Shown piece by piece: positions 32,538 to 40,729 of a stretch of DNA of 64,000 nucleotides. The notes below the pieces were generated by a model. The model was not told the DNA's origin. It worked only from the letters and a program-made list of their open reading frames with translations, and did not search any database. How positions within the stretch are numbered: the first letter of the stretch is position 1; each line of letters begins with the position of its first letter. Made by a program: the position numbers and the translations under genes. Source of the DNA: Bifidobacterium actinocoloniiforme DSM 22766 (GTDB taxonomy: Bacteria > Actinomycetota > Actinomycetes > Actinomycetales > Bifidobacteriaceae); NCBI RefSeq assembly GCF_001263395.1, contig NZ_CP011786.1, positions 682,001-746,000 on the forward strand, written 5' to 3'.

Positions 32538-32587
32538 GTCGGGCCGGCCTCACGAAGCGCGGTGGGGCGCGGGGAGACCGGCCCGAC
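32538..32587. terminator. Terminator between converging genes
   Basis: GTCGGGCCGG pairs perfectly with CCGGCCCGAC, 10 bp, 30-nt loop, between the alarmone synthetase and the aldo/keto reductase. Confidence 0.75.
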
Positions 32588-32602
32588 CCCGTCCTGCATG
32601 AA

Positions 32603-33442
32603 TCAGAAGTCGAAGTGGTCCGGGTCCGCGCCTACGCGCTGACCGGTGTCCATGCTTGACACGGCCTGCATGTCCTCATCGGAGAGCTGGAAATCGAAGA
32701 CATCGAAGTTGCTCTCGATCCGCTCTTGGTGAACGGACTTGGGGATGACGATGACACCCCGCTGCAGGTGCCACCGGATGACCACCTGGGCCGGGGACTT
32801 GCTGTATTTCGCCGCAATCGAAACCAGCCTCGGGTCCTCCAGCAGGTGGGTGCCGGTGCCGCCTAGCGGGCTCCACGCCTCAACGTCAACGCGCCATTCA
32901 CCGTTCGCGTAGTCGATCAGCTCCTGGTTGACGAATATCGGCGAGGACTCGATCTGGTCGACCGCTGGTTTGACATCGCTGATTGAGCGAAGCTCCTCCA
33001 AATGGTGCTGTTGGAAGTTGCATACGCCGATGGCCCGCACGCGCCGCTGCAGGTAGAGCTCCTGCATGTCCTCCCATGCCTGCTGCCAACCTTCGGCCGG
33101 CCAATGAATCAGGTAGAGGTCGATCATGTCGACCCCTAAACGGTCCAGGCTCTCCTCATAGGCCTGCTTGGCCCGGCCCGCCCGCACGTCCTCGTTCCAC
33201 AGCTTAGTGGTCAGGAAGACCTCGCGCCGTTTAAGTCCGGATTCGCGCAGCCCTTGGCCCACCGAAGCCTCATTCCCGTAGATTTTCGCCGTGTCGATAT
33301 GCCGGTAGCCGGCCTGGAGGGCCCAGCGCACGGCGTTGGCGGTCTGCTCCCCCTCGGGCGTCTGGAAGACCCCCAACCCAAGCTGCGGAATCGGCACCCC
33401 ATTGTTCAGCGTTATCATTGGCTGTTCGTTGCTTTCGCTCAT
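32603..33442 (-). CDS. Aldo/keto reductase (2,5-diketo-D-gluconate reductase type)
   Basis: About 279 residues, a TIM-barrel NADPH-dependent carbonyl reductase. The tetrad is intact: Asp in RHIDTA, Tyr in AKIYGNE, Lys in LTTKLW, His in LIHWP. The cofactor loop is VIPKSVHQERIESN. Substrate unknown; this AKR5-like subgroup reduces small ketones, keto sugars and aldehydes. ATG 33442 has GGAG at 7-nt spacing; 33448 is the alternative. Terminated together with its convergent neighbour. Confidence 0.9.
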   Translation of the reverse strand: MSESNEQPMITLNNGVPIPQLGLGVFQTPEGEQTANAVRWALQAGYRHIDTAKIYGNEASVGQGLRESGLKRREVFLTTKLWNEDVRAGRAKQAYEESLDRLGVDMIDLYLIHWPAEGWQQAWEDMQELYLQRRVRAIGVCNFQQHHLEELRSISDVKPAVDQIESSPIFVNQELIDYANGEWRVDVEAWSPLGGTGTHLLEDPRLVSIAAKYSKSPAQVVIRWHLQRGVIVIPKSVHQERIESNFDVFDFQLSDEDMQAVSSMDTGQRVGADPDHFDF

Positions 33443-33637
33443 CGCCATGCTCCTCGTCTTCCTCGCTGTCGACGCCGGTATCGGCCTTCCCTGCCATCGT
33501 ATGCCATGAGCCCGTACCCCGCCAGGGACCCGATGTTCGGTGGCAGCGCATTCCCAGGCGTCAGTAAGGATTCGCCACTAAGCTTGAGCTCGCAGGCGGC
33601 GCCCTCCGCGCCGCATCCGTTTTTGAAGGAGGAGCCC

Positions 33638-34504
33638 ATGACATTCGGTCGACAGCCTCAAAACTCTGATCAGGCCTATCAGGGCCAGCCCTACCCCACC
33701 CAAGAGCCCTACCAGAACCAGGGCCAGCAGCCATACTTCCAGCAAAACATGCAGGGTCAGCCTTACGGGTCCCAGTACGTACGCCAGCCGGACGGGAGCG
33801 CGGCCATCCTGACCGAGCCTACGTATTCATACGAGCGCGCGGAGCATAACTCGATGACCAAGGCATACGCGCAAATGGCCGTGGGCCTGCTGGTCACTGC
33901 GGCTGTGGCCTACCTGACCTACGCCTCAGGCCTGCTGTACAGCTTCGTATACGCCACCGGCAGTCTCGGCTGGGTGGCTTTGTGCGTCGCCCAGGTGGCG
34001 TTCGCCTGGGTTCTGTCCGCCCGTGTCATGCGGATGAAGCCATCGACCGGCAGGGTCATGTTCTACTCATACGCCGCCCTCATGGGGCTGACCCTGAGTT
34101 CCTTGTTCGCCACCTACTCGGTACCCACGCTTTTAGTCACCCTCGTGTCTTGCTCGGCTTTCTTCTTCGTCCTGACCATGCTGGGCCTGACCACCCGTAA
34201 GAACATGCTGGGTTGGGGGCCAGCCCTGTTCGCTGGGCTGATCTCCCTCCTGCTGGTGCAGGTCGTCCTGATGTTCATCGCGCCTTCGAACACGGCCTTG
34301 AAGGTGATCGCCGCCTTGGGCATCGCTCTATTCGCCGCGCTCACGATTCACGACGCCCAGCAGACACGGGCTATCTTCTCGGCCTATGAGAACCAAGGGA
34401 CGCAGATGGTGGAACGGGTATCGATCCTGTGCGCCCTGAACCTCTACCTGGACTTCGTCAACCTCTTCCTTTACATCCTCCAGCTCTTCAGCTCCAAGAA
34501 CTGA
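33638..34504 (+). CDS. Bax inhibitor-1/YccA family membrane protein
   Basis: 288 residues. The first ~65 are Gln/Pro/Tyr-rich (repeated QxQPYxxQ-like units) and presumably cytoplasmic and disordered; then seven hydrophobic helices (about 75-285) typical of the BI-1 family, a pH-sensitive Ca leak in bacterial homologues. The start is set by GAAGGAGGAG (33625-33634) three nt before ATG 33638; the open frame upstream has no support. A Ca-type P-ATPase gene converges on it, an interesting but unproven pairing. Confidence 0.88.
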   Translation: MTFGRQPQNSDQAYQGQPYPTQEPYQNQGQQPYFQQNMQGQPYGSQYVRQPDGSAAILTEPTYSYERAEHNSMTKAYAQMAVGLLVTAAVAYLTYASGLLYSFVYATGSLGWVALCVAQVAFAWVLSARVMRMKPSTGRVMFYSYAALMGLTLSSLFATYSVPTLLVTLVSCSAFFFVLTMLGLTTRKNMLGWGPALFAGLISLLLVQVVLMFIAPSNTALKVIAALGIALFAALTIHDAQQTRAIFSAYENQGTQMVERVSILCALNLYLDFVNLFLYILQLFSSKN

Positions 34505-34528
34505 GCGCTGCACAAACAGAGGATATAA

Positions 34529-34575
34529 GGCTGAGCCCGTAACCCAGGCATCCCGCTAGGGATACGGGCTCAGCC
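34529..34575. terminator. Bidirectional terminator
   Basis: GGCTGAGCCCGTA pairs perfectly with TACGGGCTCAGCC (13 bp); the loop holds a smaller ATCCC/GGGAT stem. Lies between the BI-1 and P-type ATPase genes. Confidence 0.85.
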
Positions 34576-34599
34576 GTTACCTGGGCTGGTTTGCCGGGA

Positions 34600-37083
34600 T
34601 CACAATTTGAGTACTTTATCCAGGTATTTAGGCAGGAACCCTACGGACAGGGCCATAGCGGCGCACCCCACGATCAACCCCACGAGCGTAGCGGCCGCCG
34701 ACCGGCCCGAGGGGATCACGATCGCGAAGAAGCGTGCCACCAGGGAGATGAAGGCGCCGATGACGCCTGCTGCCGCGAAGAGGGCGACCAGGACCCCCCT
34801 CCAGGAGTTGAGCGGCTGGGCCACCCTGGCCAGCACAAGGATGCCCATCGCGAACAGGACAATCGCGCAGACCGTACGCAGTTGGGAGAGGTCGCTCGGG
34901 ATGGACAGACTCCAACCCATCGCAGGGGGCAAGGACCAGGCCATAGCCAGCACTACGAGCGCCGTGGCGATGCCGCCGGGCAGGGCGAAGGCGACCACCC
35001 GCTTGAGAAAGCCCGGCTTATAGCGACGGGTGTTGGGTGCCAGAGCCAAGAAGAAGGCCGGCATGCCAATGGTCAAGGCGCCGATGTACGTAATGTGCCT
35101 GGGCAGGTAGGGGAAGGGGATGGCGGTCAGTACCACGCCCAGTGAAATCAGGGCAGAGTAGACGGTCTTGACCAGGAACAGCCCGGCAACCCGCTCCATA
35201 TTGGCCATGACCTGCCGGCCCCGGGCCACTACATCGGGCAGGTGGGAGAACTTGGAATCCACCAGCACCACCTGCGCCACGGCTTTAGTGGCAGGGGCCG
35301 CATTGCCCATGGCTATCCCCAGGTCCGCCTCCTTCAGGGCCAGGGAATCGTTCACCCCGTCGCCGGTCATGGCCACGGTGCGCCCACCCAGGTGCAGGGC
35401 CTGGACGATGGCCTTCTTCTGGTCGGGCAGCACCCGGCCCAGCACGTCCACATCCTCCAAGACCCGGGCCAGCTGGGCCGTATCGGAGGGCAGCTCACGG
35501 GCGTCCATGGCCTTAGGCGGGCGATCTCCAGTCAGTTTCACCTTGCCTGCGATCGCTGCGACCGTGGCGGGGTTGTCACCGGAGATGATCCGGCAGCGCA
35601 CCCCCTGCTCACGGAACCAGGTCAAGGTAGGCTCAGCGTCCTCACGAATGCTTTCGGAACAGGTGATCAGGGCCGCTGGCCGCAGGTCCTGCGGCAGGCC
35701 CGAGTCCTCCAAGGAGGGGGTTGGCTCCTGCGCCCCACTCTCGCGTGAAGCCAGCATCAGCACCCGCAACCCTTGATCGGCCAGCGCCCGAACCGCCGCC
35801 TCCACCAGTGGGTATTCGCCCTTCTGTGAGGCCAACAAGACTTCAGGCGCGCCGAAGTACCAGCTTGGCCCTTCCTTCCAGGCCACCGCCGACCACTTGC
35901 GGGCTGAGGAGAAAGGCACCCGCTCCCCCACCTGGTCCGAGAGCCGGTACGACGAAAGGCCCTGGAGAATGGCCGAACCGGTGGCGTTGGGATTCTCCTC
36001 CTGGGCCACGTCCACGAGGGCTTGCTCCAACTCCTGCTGACGCCCCATCGGCGGTGCTTGCAACCCTTGGTCCTCGCCCAGCACGGTCAGGGAATCGTAC
36101 ACGATACCGCCGTCGGTGATTGTGCCTGTCTTGTCAAGGTTGAGCGCATCAACCCGAGCTAGGGTCTCGACTGATTCCAGCTCCTGGACCAGGGTGTTCT
36201 GACGGGCCAGGCGGATGGCGGCCAGGGCGAAGTTCAGGGAAGTCAGCAGGACGAGCCCTTCGGGGATCATGCCGACCACGCCCGCCACGGCTGAGACCAC
36301 GGCCCCTCGCCAGGCGCCGGTCGTCATGGCCTCTTGGAAGCCTCCGACCGTGCGCATCTGGGTCCAGACCAAGAGGATGCACAGGGGCACCACGACGACG
36401 GTCATGGCCTTGAGGATTGTGTTGATTCCTTCATTCAGGTCGGAATGGGTCTTCTTGTAAACCTTGGCCTGAGCGGTCAGTTTAGCCGCATACGATGAGG
36501 TTCCGACCGCACTGACTTCTGTCAGGGCCAAGCCGGAGACGGCCGTCGAACCCGAATAGGCCTGCTCTCCCTCCGATTTGCGCACGGTGCGCGACTCGCC
36601 AGTCAGCATCGACTCGTCAAGCTCCAGGCCCCATGTCTTCACGATCCGGGTGTCGGCGGGCACCTGATCGCCGGAGCGCACCCACAGAAGGTCGCCGACC
36701 ACCAGTGAGTCGTGCGGCACGCTCACATTCCGGCCGCCCCGATGAGCGTAGTAGTCGGAAGCCACCAAAATGGAGAGCTTGTCCAAGGTCCGCTTGGCCT
36801 TGAGCTCTGTGGCCACACCGATGCCAGTGTTGATGATGATCACGACCCCAAAGACCGCGTCCCTCCACTGTCCGGTCGCCAGGACCACGATCATGGCCGC
36901 CAGGATGATCCCATTGAAGAGGGTGAATACGTTGGAGCGTATGATTTGCCCGAGCGTCCGCGACGAATGGTCTTCGGAGACGTTAACTTGTCCTGCAGCG
37001 GTTCGTTCGTCAACCTCGCTCTGGCTCAGGCCAGGCAGGTCCACCTGAGGGAAAGAGGGTGTGGGTCCTTGCGCTACGCTCAC
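34600..37083 (-). CDS. P-type cation-transporting ATPase (CtpE-like, probable Ca)
   Basis: 827 residues. Phosphorylation motif DKTGT (in LNLDKTGTITDGG, near residue 320), TGES actuator motif (LTGESRTVRK), hinge GDGVNDSLALKEADLGIAMG near 600, about ten helices. The M4 motif reads PEGLVLL, with no CPC (so not a heavy-metal pump) and without the full Ca/Mg signatures, which fits the actinobacterial CtpE group, reported as Ca uptake. GTG start shares GTGA with the stop of the lipoprotein gene upstream: translational coupling. Confidence 0.85.
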   Translation of the reverse strand: MSVAQGPTPSFPQVDLPGLSQSEVDERTAAGQVNVSEDHSSRTLGQIIRSNVFTLFNGIILAAMIVVLATGQWRDAVFGVVIIINTGIGVATELKAKRTLDKLSILVASDYYAHRGGRNVSVPHDSLVVGDLLWVRSGDQVPADTRIVKTWGLELDESMLTGESRTVRKSEGEQAYSGSTAVSGLALTEVSAVGTSSYAAKLTAQAKVYKKTHSDLNEGINTILKAMTVVVVPLCILLVWTQMRTVGGFQEAMTTGAWRGAVVSAVAGVVGMIPEGLVLLTSLNFALAAIRLARQNTLVQELESVETLARVDALNLDKTGTITDGGIVYDSLTVLGEDQGLQAPPMGRQQELEQALVDVAQEENPNATGSAILQGLSSYRLSDQVGERVPFSSARKWSAVAWKEGPSWYFGAPEVLLASQKGEYPLVEAAVRALADQGLRVLMLASRESGAQEPTPSLEDSGLPQDLRPAALITCSESIREDAEPTLTWFREQGVRCRIISGDNPATVAAIAGKVKLTGDRPPKAMDARELPSDTAQLARVLEDVDVLGRVLPDQKKAIVQALHLGGRTVAMTGDGVNDSLALKEADLGIAMGNAAPATKAVAQVVLVDSKFSHLPDVVARGRQVMANMERVAGLFLVKTVYSALISLGVVLTAIPFPYLPRHITYIGALTIGMPAFFLALAPNTRRYKPGFLKRVVAFALPGGIATALVVLAMAWSLPPAMGWSLSIPSDLSQLRTVCAIVLFAMGILVLARVAQPLNSWRGVLVALFAAAGVIGAFISLVARFFAIVIPSGRSAAATLVGLIVGCAAMALSVGFLPKYLDKVLKL

Positions 37084-37721
37084 TGCTTCGCCTCCATCTG
37101 ATCCGGCGATGTGCGCTGGGTCGGTTCATCATTCAAGTTTGCCACAAGCCGACGGGCATGCTGGCGGTCATCCGCTATGGTCTGCAGGACGCTGGGCAGT
37201 GGCCGCGCGCTGGGTGAGCCCTCATCGATATCCACCCGCGCCGCGTATAGGGTGGTGTCCCCGGGCTCCTGTCCGCCGTCGAGGACGACGACCGGGACTC
37301 CTTTGTTTCTGGCCAGAATCAGGCTCCGGGACCAATCCCCCGCCCCTGGCCGCTCAACCGCAATCAGGGAGACCCTGCGAGCGACCGCATCGCGCACTCC
37401 CTGCTCCTGACCTGCCTGATCCCAGGCCGGTGCGTAGTATGCGTGCATCCCGGCCCTCTCCAGCGATTGGAAGAGCCTGCGGCTCAGGTCCTGCCAGCGC
37501 GAATCCCGCTCCGCGTTGGCAGGGCCGATTACGGCCACCAGCACGGCCGAACGATCCGGCCCGTCATGCTCAGCGCTCACCCCCTGCCGCCAGCTGTCGC
37601 CGACGGCTCGGTCACGCGGCGCGCAACCTGCGAGGCCCCCCAGCAGGGCTAAGGAGCAGAGGAGGGCCAGAGCTGGGCGAAAGAGCCCACTGAACCCATC
37701 CAACCTGTCGCGCTTGCTCAT
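37080..37721 (-). CDS. Lipoprotein with periplasmic-binding-protein-like fold, unknown function
   Basis: 213 residues with a lipoprotein signal (ALLCSLALLGGLAGC, lipobox LAGC, Cys at about 33). The mature part reads like a short LacI/sugar-binding-type domain: VLVAVIGPANAERDSRW, then VSLIAVERPGAG and KGVPVVVLDGG, alternating strands and helices. It is about half the length of a normal solute-binding protein, so one lobe may be missing. It is coupled to the P-type ATPase by a 4-nt overlap, so an accessory or sensing role for that pump is possible. The transcript may be leaderless. Confidence 0.65.
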   Translation of the reverse strand: MSKRDRLDGFSGLFRPALALLCSLALLGGLAGCAPRDRAVGDSWRQGVSAEHDGPDRSAVLVAVIGPANAERDSRWQDLSRRLFQSLERAGMHAYYAPAWDQAGQEQGVRDAVARRVSLIAVERPGAGDWSRSLILARNKGVPVVVLDGGQEPGDTTLYAARVDIDEGSPSARPLPSVLQTIADDRQHARRLVANLNDEPTQRTSPDQMEAKQ

Positions 37722-37729
37722 GAGCCGTC

Positions 37730-37735
37730 ATTTTA
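37730..37735 (-). promoter_or_regulatory. -10 hexamer for a leaderless lipoprotein-ATPase operon
   Basis: TAAAAT on the minus strand (5 of 6), 8 nt before ATG 37721, no SD between. Confidence 0.5.
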
Positions 37736-37760
37736 GCCAGGTCATGTAACGCTGGTGAGC

Positions 37761-39020
37761 TCACCGGGTGAAGACAGCCAGGGTCTCCACATGGTGGGTC
37801 ATCGGGTACAGGTCGTAAGCCTGGATGGAGGCGAGCTGGTAGCCCGCAGCGGTCAAGGTGGCCGTGTCCCTGGCCAGACTGGTCGGGTCGCAAGCCACGT
37901 AGACGACCAGAGGGGCGCCGCTGTCCGCGATGAGCCGGCAAACGGCCGCCTTGGCTCCAGCTCGCGGAGGATCGAGCACGACTGCATCCGGCCGCTCGAA
38001 CCCTTGGGGAATCCTGCCCGTGATCCTCTTGGCCACATCGCCGGCCAGGGCTTCGATTCGGCTGTCCAAGCCTGCCCGCTGCGCGTTATACCTGGCTTGG
38101 GCTACCGCCACACGTGATCCCTCGACCGCGAGAACGCGGCCATGTTCACCGGCCATGGTCGCCAGGGGCAGGCTGAAGAGCCCGGAACCCGAATACAGGT
38201 CCCAGATGACCTGGGCCGACTGAGCCTGCAACCCACCTTGCACAGCGCGCAGCACCGCGTCAGCCAGCAGGGCCGGCGCCTGTCGGTGAATCTGCCAGAA
38301 TCCAGCGGCATCCACCTCATAGGTGAAATCGCGGCCTTGAACTTCGACGTGCTCCTCAAGTTTGCGACGGCCTGCCTTGACCTTGTCATCCACCAGTAAA
38401 GCGTAGTTCCCGTCCTGACCGTCACGCTCATGCTGGGGCAAGGCCAGCCGAATCGACGAACCCGGTTCGAATCCGCCCCGCCATACGCCCAGCTGGGTGG
38501 CCAAATCGTTGAGCTCGATCCGTGCCAAAGGCATCGCGTCTATCGCCACGCGCTCATGGGATTCCCGCCGCCTCATGGAGGGCTTGCCCTGCTCATCGGC
38601 GATCAGGTCAATCCTGGTGCGCCAGTGCAGGCCGCCAGCCTCCTCATCTCCGGGTGCGCGGACCACTTCGACCGAGGCGTCCACATGACCCATCCGCTGC
38701 ATCTGCTGCTCAATCAAGCTTCGTTTCCAAGCCAATTGGGCAGGCAGGCCGGCGTGCACCAAGTCGGCACCGCCAACGCCCCCTTCCTGGGCCAGCGGCC
38801 CGGCGAGCGGCCAAGCGGGGGTCACGCGATCCGGGCTGGCCTCAATCACTCGGGTCACCTCGCCGGTCAGAAAGCGCGCCTTGGCTCTAACCGGTTGATC
38901 AACACTGACTTCAACCAGCTCACCCGGCAGGGCGAAGCGCAGGAAGATGACGCGCCCGTCCAGGTGGCCCACGCACCGACCCTGATCCGCGTAACGTTCG
39001 ACTCGAACGGTTTCCGGCAT
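37761..39020 (-). CDS. RNA (uracil-5-)-methyltransferase-like protein, TrmA/RlmD family
   Basis: About 419 residues. N-terminal TRAM domain (GRCVGHLDGRVIFLRFALPGE), central insertion, C-terminal SAM methyltransferase with DLYSGSGLFSLPLA, VVLDPPRAG and the nucleophile Cys in VYVACDPTSLARD. No CxxxxxCxxC iron-sulphur motif is seen. Target (tRNA U54 or 23S rRNA) cannot be decided. ATG 39020 has GGGGGAG 7 nt upstream. It follows DUF3159 in the same direction. Confidence 0.85.
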   Translation of the reverse strand: MPETVRVERYADQGRCVGHLDGRVIFLRFALPGELVEVSVDQPVRAKARFLTGEVTRVIEASPDRVTPAWPLAGPLAQEGGVGGADLVHAGLPAQLAWKRSLIEQQMQRMGHVDASVEVVRAPGDEEAGGLHWRTRIDLIADEQGKPSMRRRESHERVAIDAMPLARIELNDLATQLGVWRGGFEPGSSIRLALPQHERDGQDGNYALLVDDKVKAGRRKLEEHVEVQGRDFTYEVDAAGFWQIHRQAPALLADAVLRAVQGGLQAQSAQVIWDLYSGSGLFSLPLATMAGEHGRVLAVEGSRVAVAQARYNAQRAGLDSRIEALAGDVAKRITGRIPQGFERPDAVVLDPPRAGAKAAVCRLIADSGAPLVVYVACDPTSLARDTATLTAAGYQLASIQAYDLYPMTHHVETLAVFTR

Positions 39021-39097
39021 GAAAGCACTCCCCCACTGCAACCTATGGCTGCGTCCAAGCGGGCCTTCCGTCAGCCCGCTGCGATTATCGTTCAGCC

Positions 39098-39874
39098 TTA
39101 CCGGCTGACCTGATCCGGCTTCTCGGTCGATCCCGTCTGCCTCTCTTGCCCCGCTTGCCCTGTCCGTTCCGCTTCCTCAGCGAGTTTGCGCCGATGGAAG
39201 GGGCCGGCCAAGAGCAGCCAGGTCAGCCATATGCCCAAAGCGAACAAGGGCAGGCCCATGACCAATCTGGCCGTGCCCAGCCAAGCCAGTCGATGGCTCA
39301 GGTAGAGGGGCAGCTGCACTGCCAGGCGCGCCGCGAACAAGAGGAGCCACATGAGGCTGGCAAGCCAATAGCCCTTATAGAGCTCCGGGTCCCGCCGCCA
39401 AGCATTCAGCCACTCCCGCCAGCCGGCCAGGATCGGGCGACGGACGTATTCGACCAGCAAGCCCACTCCCGGTGCCCGGCATGCCATGGTCAAAGCCAGG
39501 GCCACGATCCAAGCGACATTAGTGATGAAACCGGGTAAATAATAGCTGCGGGCATCGCGGCTCAACCAGGCCCAGGCCAAGCAGATGCCCACGGCGAGCA
39601 GTCCGGTCAGGGCGCCCAGCCAGGATTGGCGAAAAATCAGGCGCAGCGCCAGCTGGATCAGAGCAAGCAGGCCGGAGACCAGGACGGTGACTTTGAGGTC
39701 ACCGCTGGTGATGAACAGCAGCAGGAAAACCAGACCAGGCAGGACCGATTCTACGGCTCCCCGCCAACCGCCAATCGCCCGATAGACGCTGAAGTCGTCC
39801 GAGGCCACCGCCGCCAAACCCGTCCGCCCAGGCTCCTTCACTGTGTCAGCGCACCTCCGAGAACATAGGTCCAC
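39098..39874 (-). CDS. DUF3159 family membrane protein
   Basis: 258 residues with six or so transmembrane helices (about residues 42-225), GGWRGAVESVLPGLVF at the start of the family domain and RDPELYKGYWLASLMWL before the last helices. Function unknown; conserved across actinobacteria downstream of DUF3710. The ATG start overlaps DUF3710 by 29 nt; a GTG at 39841 preceded by GGAGG (12 nt away) would remove the overlap. Confidence 0.82.
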   Translation of the reverse strand: MDLCSRRCADTVKEPGRTGLAAVASDDFSVYRAIGGWRGAVESVLPGLVFLLLFITSGDLKVTVLVSGLLALIQLALRLIFRQSWLGALTGLLAVGICLAWAWLSRDARSYYLPGFITNVAWIVALALTMACRAPGVGLLVEYVRRPILAGWREWLNAWRRDPELYKGYWLASLMWLLLFAARLAVQLPLYLSHRLAWLGTARLVMGLPLFALGIWLTWLLLAGPFHRRKLAEEAERTGQAGQERQTGSTEKPDQVSR

Positions 39875-40634
39875 GTGAGAGCGTGGTTTTCACTTCCGTC
39901 TGCTGGTCCGAGTCGAAAGGTCCCGTCGGCTTATCAGGAATCTTCGCCTCGCCTTCGCCGGCACCTTCATCCTCAGCCTTCGCCGCGGCACGCTCGGCCG
40001 GTGAGACCGGAGCGTGCATGGGAATTCTGTCGCGCGGCGCCAGGGGCTCCTCGCCCCTGTCTACGACCACGTCCATGAAGTAACGGTCCAAGGTCTCCTT
40101 CTCCTTGCCGCCTTTAGTGGCCGGGCCGGAAAAGATGCCGCGCAGCATCCAGCGTGGCCCATCGACACCCACGAACCGGGTCATCATTCCCTTACCCTTG
40201 ACGGTCACTGGGAGGAGGAGCTCATGGCCGAAGACGCCTTCGACCTCCTTAGCCTGGGAATTCGCCTTCGCCAGGTCGGAACGCATCAAATCCCACAGGC
40301 CTAGGGTCTTGGGGGCGGCGAAGGCTTCCAGTTCAAGGCTTGACTTGCCGAAGGTCACCGTGGCGGCTAGGATCTCGCCGGACTCTCGGCTGCTTTTAAT
40401 CCGGAGCTGCACGCCTTGGAGGAAAGGCAAAAAGATCGAGCCGATGTCGAGATAATCGTCGTAGTCAATCACGTCCTCGTCGTTCACATCCCACGGGCCG
40501 CGGTCCACACCCCGCTCCTGGCCTGTCAGGCGTGCATCCTGCTCAGGGTCCTCAACGTCGGCCTTGCCTGCCGCTTCGCCGTGATCCTCGTCTTGAGCCG
40601 CCTTCCGCTTCCTGCCGAAACCGAACAATCCCAT
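39846..40634 (-). CDS. DUF3710 family protein
   Basis: 262-residue cytoplasmic protein of the actinobacterial DUF3710 family (Rv2696c-like), function unknown. Opens with MGLFGFGRKRK, then an acidic region, then the core GPWDVNDED...YLDIGSIFLPF, GVDGPRWMLRGIFSG and RYFMDVVVDRGEEPLAPRD. The last ~45 residues are Ala/Glu/Pro-rich. ATG 40634 has GAGGAAAG at good spacing. The DUF3710-DUF3159-methyltransferase row resembles the mycobacterial order around Rv2693c-Rv2696c. Confidence 0.85.
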   Translation of the reverse strand: MGLFGFGRKRKAAQDEDHGEAAGKADVEDPEQDARLTGQERGVDRGPWDVNDEDVIDYDDYLDIGSIFLPFLQGVQLRIKSSRESGEILAATVTFGKSSLELEAFAAPKTLGLWDLMRSDLAKANSQAKEVEGVFGHELLLPVTVKGKGMMTRFVGVDGPRWMLRGIFSGPATKGGKEKETLDRYFMDVVVDRGEEPLAPRDRIPMHAPVSPAERAAAKAEDEGAGEGEAKIPDKPTGPFDSDQQTEVKTTLSRGPMFSEVR

Positions 40635-40680
40635 GCTTTCCTCGTTTCTTTCCTGCCACAACCGTTACCAGCCTAGCAAA

Positions 40681-40716
40681 GAAGCGGGCCGACCCCGAAC
40701 AGGGCCAGCCCGCTTC
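40681..40716 (-). terminator. Terminator of the peptide ABC transporter genes
   Basis: GAAGCGGGC pairs with GCCCGCTTC; followed on the minus strand by TTTGC. About 15 nt after the ATPase stop. Confidence 0.8.
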
Positions 40717-40729
40717 CTCCGCTAACTAC

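Noticed and set aside
33254-33637. N-terminal extension of the BI-1 gene
   Set aside because: Runs antisense through the aldo/keto reductase start; the strong SD at 33625 sets the start at 33638.
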